In this document: piece after piece, positions 4,904-7,423 of the stretch
Layout: the number at the start of each line of letters is the position of its first letter
Numbering within the stretch: the first letter of the stretch is position 1
The notes under the pieces: model-generated
Databases searched by the model: none
The model's input: only the letters and a program-made list of their open reading frames with translations
What the model was told of the DNA's origin: nothing
Translations under genes and position numbers: made by a program
Assembly (NCBI GenBank): GCA_958442925.1
Contig: CAUCIO010000106.1
Coordinates: 1-7,423 of the forward strand
DNA: 7,423 nt
From: an uncultured Clostridium sp.
Lineage (GTDB): Bacteria > Bacillota > Clostridia > Lachnospirales > Lachnospiraceae
Direction of reading: 5' to 3'

Positions 4904-5476
4904 ATGAAAAAACTGGCGGAAGTGTATGTTCAGTCCTGGAGGGAAGTCAAACATGTGCGTTCTCTGACTACAGCGGCTATGTTTATGGCAGTGTCAGTAG
5001 TTCTGGGATATTTCACGATTGAAGCTGGACCGTATCTGAAAATTGGCTTTGGAAGTATAGCCAATCAGTTTGTCTACTATCTGTTTGGCCCTGTCCTGGG
5101 AGTGGTCTATGGGTGCCTGCTGGATCTGGTGAAATTTGCAGCGAAGCCCACAGGCGCCTTTTTTCCTGGATTTACCATGGTCACTATGCTGGCGGCGCTG
5201 ATTTACGGAACTTTCCTCTACCGCAGACCTCTCACCTTCTCCAGGGTGCTGGCGGTTACGCTCTGTGTGGATTTAATCTGCAATGTGCTGCTGAATACCT
5301 GGTGTCTGAGCATTCTGTACGGAAAGGGAATGTCTGTGCTGATAGGACCGAGATTTGTGAAAAATATAGTGATGTGGCCCATAGATTCGTTTCTCTTCTT
5401 CGTTATAGCGAAAAAGCTGGAGGATTTTGGACTGGTACGGGCAATCCGGAAATTCGGCCATCCAGGGAAAGCATAA
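4904..5476 (+). CDS. folT: FolT, substrate-binding (S) component of an ECF-type folate transporter
   Basis: This is an integral membrane protein of 190 residues that binds folate and delivers it into the cell together with the shared energy-coupling module EcfA-EcfA'-EcfT, which is not in this window. Six hydrophobic segments are visible near residues 20-38, 48-62, 64-80, 88-106, 112-136 and 150-172, the usual S-component topology. The N-terminal segment TTAAMFMAVSVVLGYF, the middle GPVLGVVYGCLLDLVKF with PTGAFFPGFT, and VLLNTWCLSILYGKG are typical of the FolT group. The THF aptamer directly upstream is independent support for folate as the substrate. Start: AAAGGAGG is 9 nt before the ATG. 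Control appears to be negative feedback by THF through the leader hairpin. It may also be transcribed from the promoter within the PAP2 gene. No clear terminator was found after it. Confidence 0.93.
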   Translation: MKKLAEVYVQSWREVKHVRSLTTAAMFMAVSVVLGYFTIEAGPYLKIGFGSIANQFVYYLFGPVLGVVYGCLLDLVKFAAKPTGAFFPGFTMVTMLAALIYGTFLYRRPLTFSRVLAVTLCVDLICNVLLNTWCLSILYGKGMSVLIGPRFVKNIVMWPIDSFLFFVIAKKLEDFGLVRAIRKFGHPGKA

Positions 5477-5531
5477 GAAGGGCTTAAAAGGGAAAAATTT
5501 TCAGAGGACTTTTATGCACTGGAAAAAGAAC

Positions 5532-5560
5532 GGGACAAACGGTTGGAGGCGTGGTATAAT
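5532..5560 (+). promoter_or_regulatory. Promoter for the Mrp-family gene
   Basis: A consensus TATAAT lies at 5555-5560 with an upstream TG (5552-5553), making an extended -10 box. The -35 region, GGGACA at 5532-5537 with 17-nt spacing, is weak, as is common with extended -10 promoters. The start would be near 5567, giving a leader of about 70 nt. The 160-base gap 5477-5636 holds no gene. Confidence 0.75.
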
Positions 5561-5636
5561 CAAAACGATTTTCTGCTTAAAATAAAACTGCAGGAGTGTT
5601 TTTGAAAATAAAACAGATAGGGAGAGGAGAAGTATT

Positions 5637-6461
5637 ATGAGCGAATGCAATCATGACTGCGGCAGCTGCAGCGCTGACTGTGCCAGCAGGCAGCCGGCCA
5701 GCTTTTTAGAACCTTTAAATCCACAGAGTACAGTTAAGAAGGTGATTGGAGTAGTCAGCGGAAAGGGCGGCGTGGGAAAATCCCTCGTTACTTCCCTGAT
5801 GGCATGTAAGATGCGGGCGAGGAATCACAGAGTGGGAATTTTAGATGCAGATATTACAGGGCCGTCTATCCCCAAGGCCTTCGGCGTACATGGGACAGTG
5901 GGCGTGACAGAGGATGAACTGATGATTCCCTGCGAGAGCCAGACGGGAATTCAGATGCTTTCCTCCAATCTTATCTTAGAGCATGAGACGGATCCGGTTA
6001 TCTGGAGAGGCCCCATCGTAGGAGGAGTGATTAAGCAGTTCTGGGGGCAGGCTCTCTGGAAGGATATTGACTACATGTTTGTAGATATGCCTCCGGGAAC
6101 TGGCGATGTTCCTCTCACTGTATTCCAGTCTCTGCCCTTAGACGGTATCATCATTGTGACTTCTCCACAGGATCTGGTTTCCATGATTGTGGCAAAGGCA
6201 GTGAACATGGCGAAGAAGATGAATGTGCCGATTATCGGCCTGGTAGAAAATATGAGCTATCTGCTCTGCCCGGACTGCGGCCGCAGGATTTCTGTATTTG
6301 GAGAGAGTAAGGCAGAAGAGGTGGCTAAGGAGTATGGCATTCCCATGCTGGCTCAGCTTCCCATCGATCCAAAGATTGCAGACAGTGTAGATCAGGGTGT
6401 CGTAGAGTATGTAGAAGCTCCATGGCTGGATGAAGCCGCCGATATCATTGAAAAGATGTAA
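5637..6461 (+). CDS. mrp: Mrp/NBP35 (ApbC) family iron-sulfur cluster carrier ATPase
   Basis: This cytoplasmic P-loop ATPase belongs to the MinD-like group that carries Fe-S clusters to target enzymes. In the 274-residue protein the deviant Walker A motif KGGVGKS is at 43-49, the switch I segment DADITGPS at 70-77 and the Walker B/switch II segment VDMPPGTGD at 149-157. The C211-P-D-C214 pair is the site where the dimer holds a bridging [4Fe-4S] cluster in this family. The N-terminus adds C4-x3-C8-x2-C11-x3-C15, a four-cysteine cluster that recalls, with different spacing, the N-terminal cluster site of eukaryotic Nbp35. The DUF59 domain found at the N-terminus of many bacterial Mrp proteins is absent, as is usual for the clostridial short form. 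Start: AGGAG at 5625-5629 is 7 nt before the ATG. It has its own promoter and a strong terminator, so it is probably monocistronic. Confidence 0.93.
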   Translation: MSECNHDCGSCSADCASRQPASFLEPLNPQSTVKKVIGVVSGKGGVGKSLVTSLMACKMRARNHRVGILDADITGPSIPKAFGVHGTVGVTEDELMIPCESQTGIQMLSSNLILEHETDPVIWRGPIVGGVIKQFWGQALWKDIDYMFVDMPPGTGDVPLTVFQSLPLDGIIIVTSPQDLVSMIVAKAVNMAKKMNVPIIGLVENMSYLLCPDCGRRISVFGESKAEEVAKEYGIPMLAQLPIDPKIADSVDQGVVEYVEAPWLDEAADIIEKM

Positions 6462-6482
6462 GACGATTACAGCAGTAAAGAT

Positions 6483-6535
6483 AAAAGGATGTTTTCCTGC
6501 ATGGCAGCCCAAGCAGGAAGACATCCTTTTTGCCG
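6483..6535. terminator. Bidirectional intrinsic terminator between mrp and the aminotransferase gene
   Basis: An 18-bp stem is formed by 6483-6500 (AAAAGGATGTTTTCCTGC) and 6513-6530 (GCAGGAAGACATCCTTTT), with one G-U pair and a 12-nt loop. A T run closes the plus-strand side, and the A run on the left (read as TTTTATCTTT on the minus strand) serves the convergent gene. It is 21 nt after the mrp stop and 44 nt past the aminotransferase stop. Confidence 0.93.
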
Positions 6536-6574
6536 TCTTTTTACCAGTTCAGCACAGCTTCTGTTTTTCGAAAA

Positions 6575-7420
6575 TTAATTTCCGGTCTCTCGCTGGAAAC
6601 GCTCCAAATAGGCATCCTGCAGTTTTTTAAACAGCTCAGGAGCCTTTCCGCCTACTGGTTTTCCTTCCAGTTCACAGGCTCTCACGATCAGTTTGGTGGA
6701 GCTGGATACAATAATTTCATCAGCTTCGTAAAGTTCTTTCATGGTAAATGGAGTCTCGTCCACCGGAATTCCCAGCCGCTTGCACTCCTGAATCAGATGC
6801 ATTCTGGAAATGCCGGGAAGGATGTAGTGATCCGTCGGGTGGGTGATGAAAACCCCGTCCTTTAAAATAGAAACATTGCTGTGAGCGCATTCTGTGACAA
6901 TATCGCCGCGGTGGAAGATACACTCGCCGCAGCCTGTCTCCTCGGCTTTCTGCGCTGCCATAACATTGGGCAGAAGGTTCAGAGTTTTAATGTTGCAGTG
7001 AAGGAAGCGGGTATCCTCGGTGGAGGTAAGCTTTAACGCACGGTCTGGATCAGAGTTCTTTCCTGGCTTCATGGTAATCCACAGATTAGGCTTTACGGAA
7101 GCGTCCGGGAAGATATGGTTTCGGATAGCTGTTCCTCTTGTCAGCTGCCAGTACACCAGGATCTCGGAATCGTCCATTTTCTCAAGCATGGAGTAGAGGA
7201 TATCAGTCAGCTCCTGTCTGGTGTAGGGAACAGGAATCCTGATTAAACCGGCGCTGTTGTAGAATCGGTTTAAATGATCCTCCAGGGCGAAAATTTTTCC
7301 GTTTCTGGCCAGCGTAGCTTCATACACGCCGTCTCCGAAATAACCGGCTCTGTCGTTCATGGGAATGGTCATTTCCTCAAGAGGGCCGAAAGTTCCATTG
7401 TAATAACCTAAATTTTTCAT
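6575..7420 (-). CDS. dat: D-amino-acid (D-alanine) aminotransferase, PLP-dependent class IV
   Basis: This is a fold-type IV PLP aminotransferase of 281 residues that probably interconverts D-alanine and D-glutamate through 2-oxoacids, supplying D-amino acids for peptidoglycan. It closely follows the Bacillus D-amino-acid aminotransferase as I recall it: GYFGDGVYE (26-34), LTRGTAIRNHIFP (93-105), the PLP lysine K145 in NIKTLNLLPNVMA (143-155), E177 in the TECAHSN loop (PLP ring nitrogen) and LPGISR (201-206). The carboxylate-binding R-x-H (R100, H102) and Tyr33 are kept; these separate D-amino-acid enzymes from branched-chain aminotransferases and aminodeoxychorismate lyase. The ATG is 3 bases from the window edge, so its ribosome site and promoter cannot be seen; the N-terminus aligns well with relatives, so the gene is probably complete. 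It converges on mrp. A related class IV enzyme with a different D-amino-acid preference cannot be excluded. Confidence 0.88.
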   Translation of the reverse strand: MKNLGYYNGTFGPLEEMTIPMNDRAGYFGDGVYEATLARNGKIFALEDHLNRFYNSAGLIRIPVPYTRQELTDILYSMLEKMDDSEILVYWQLTRGTAIRNHIFPDASVKPNLWITMKPGKNSDPDRALKLTSTEDTRFLHCNIKTLNLLPNVMAAQKAEETGCGECIFHRGDIVTECAHSNVSILKDGVFITHPTDHYILPGISRMHLIQECKRLGIPVDETPFTMKELYEADEIIVSSSTKLIVRACELEGKPVGGKAPELFKKLQDAYLERFQRETGN

Positions 7421-7423
7421 AAA

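Noticed and set aside
4753..5022. Open frame of 89 codons on the plus strand in the folT leader
   Set aside because: It runs through the THF aptamer and expression platform and into folT in another frame, has no family resemblance, and the RNA structure explains the region better.
5113..5487. Open frame of 124 codons inside folT in another frame
   Set aside because: It lies within folT and shows no domain or ribosome site of its own.
5484..5516. Possible weak hairpin (AAAAG ... CTTTT) after folT as a terminator
   Set aside because: Only about 5 A-T-rich pairs, no GC stem and no T run; not supportable as a terminator.

Overview
The window reads as ordinary chromosomal DNA from a Gram-positive anaerobe of the class Clostridia, most likely a gut Lachnospiraceae. 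The reasons are the stand-alone methionine synthase reactivation protein next to a short MetH, the tetrahydrofolate (THF) riboswitch in front of folT, strong AAGGAGG-type ribosome sites, sigma-A promoters and moderate GC. Coding is dense: there is no stretch over 300 bases without a gene (the largest gap is 200 bases), and no mobile element, CRISPR array, tRNA or rRNA was seen.

Layout. (1) 3-1977 and 1990-3102, plus strand: the methionine synthase block. A 5'-truncated MetH reactivation-domain protein is followed by cobalamin-dependent methionine synthase. metH is interrupted by one in-frame TAA where relatives are expected to have a Tyr codon. The stop lies between the fourth and fifth beta-alpha units of the methyl-THF-binding TIM barrel. 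It forms part of a perfect TAAGGAGG ribosome site that is 7 nt before a GTG in the same frame. (2) 3211-3624: a single-gene HPr unit with its own promoter and intrinsic terminator. (3) 3731-4718: a YbgC/FadM-type hotdog thioesterase overlapping a PAP2 membrane phosphatase. (4) 4660-5476: folT, the substrate-binding subunit of an ECF folate transporter. It has its own promoter inside the end of the PAP2 gene, a THF aptamer that contains the PAP2 stop codon, and a hairpin that hides the folT ribosome site. (5) 5532-6461: a Mrp/NBP35-type iron-sulfur carrier ATPase with its own promoter. (6) 6575-7420, minus strand: a D-amino-acid aminotransferase, convergent with mrp across a terminator that looks functional on both strands.

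Functional links. Folate is the shared theme: MetH consumes 5-methyl-THF, and FolT brings in folate under control of a THF-sensing RNA. The other genes are housekeeping (PTS/carbon signalling, lipid or acyl-CoA turnover, Fe-S assembly, D-amino acids for the cell wall). The two most interesting items are the mid-barrel split of metH with a built-in restart signal, and the folT leader, for which a full on/off pairing model can be read from the sequence. I found no previously undescribed multi-gene system.
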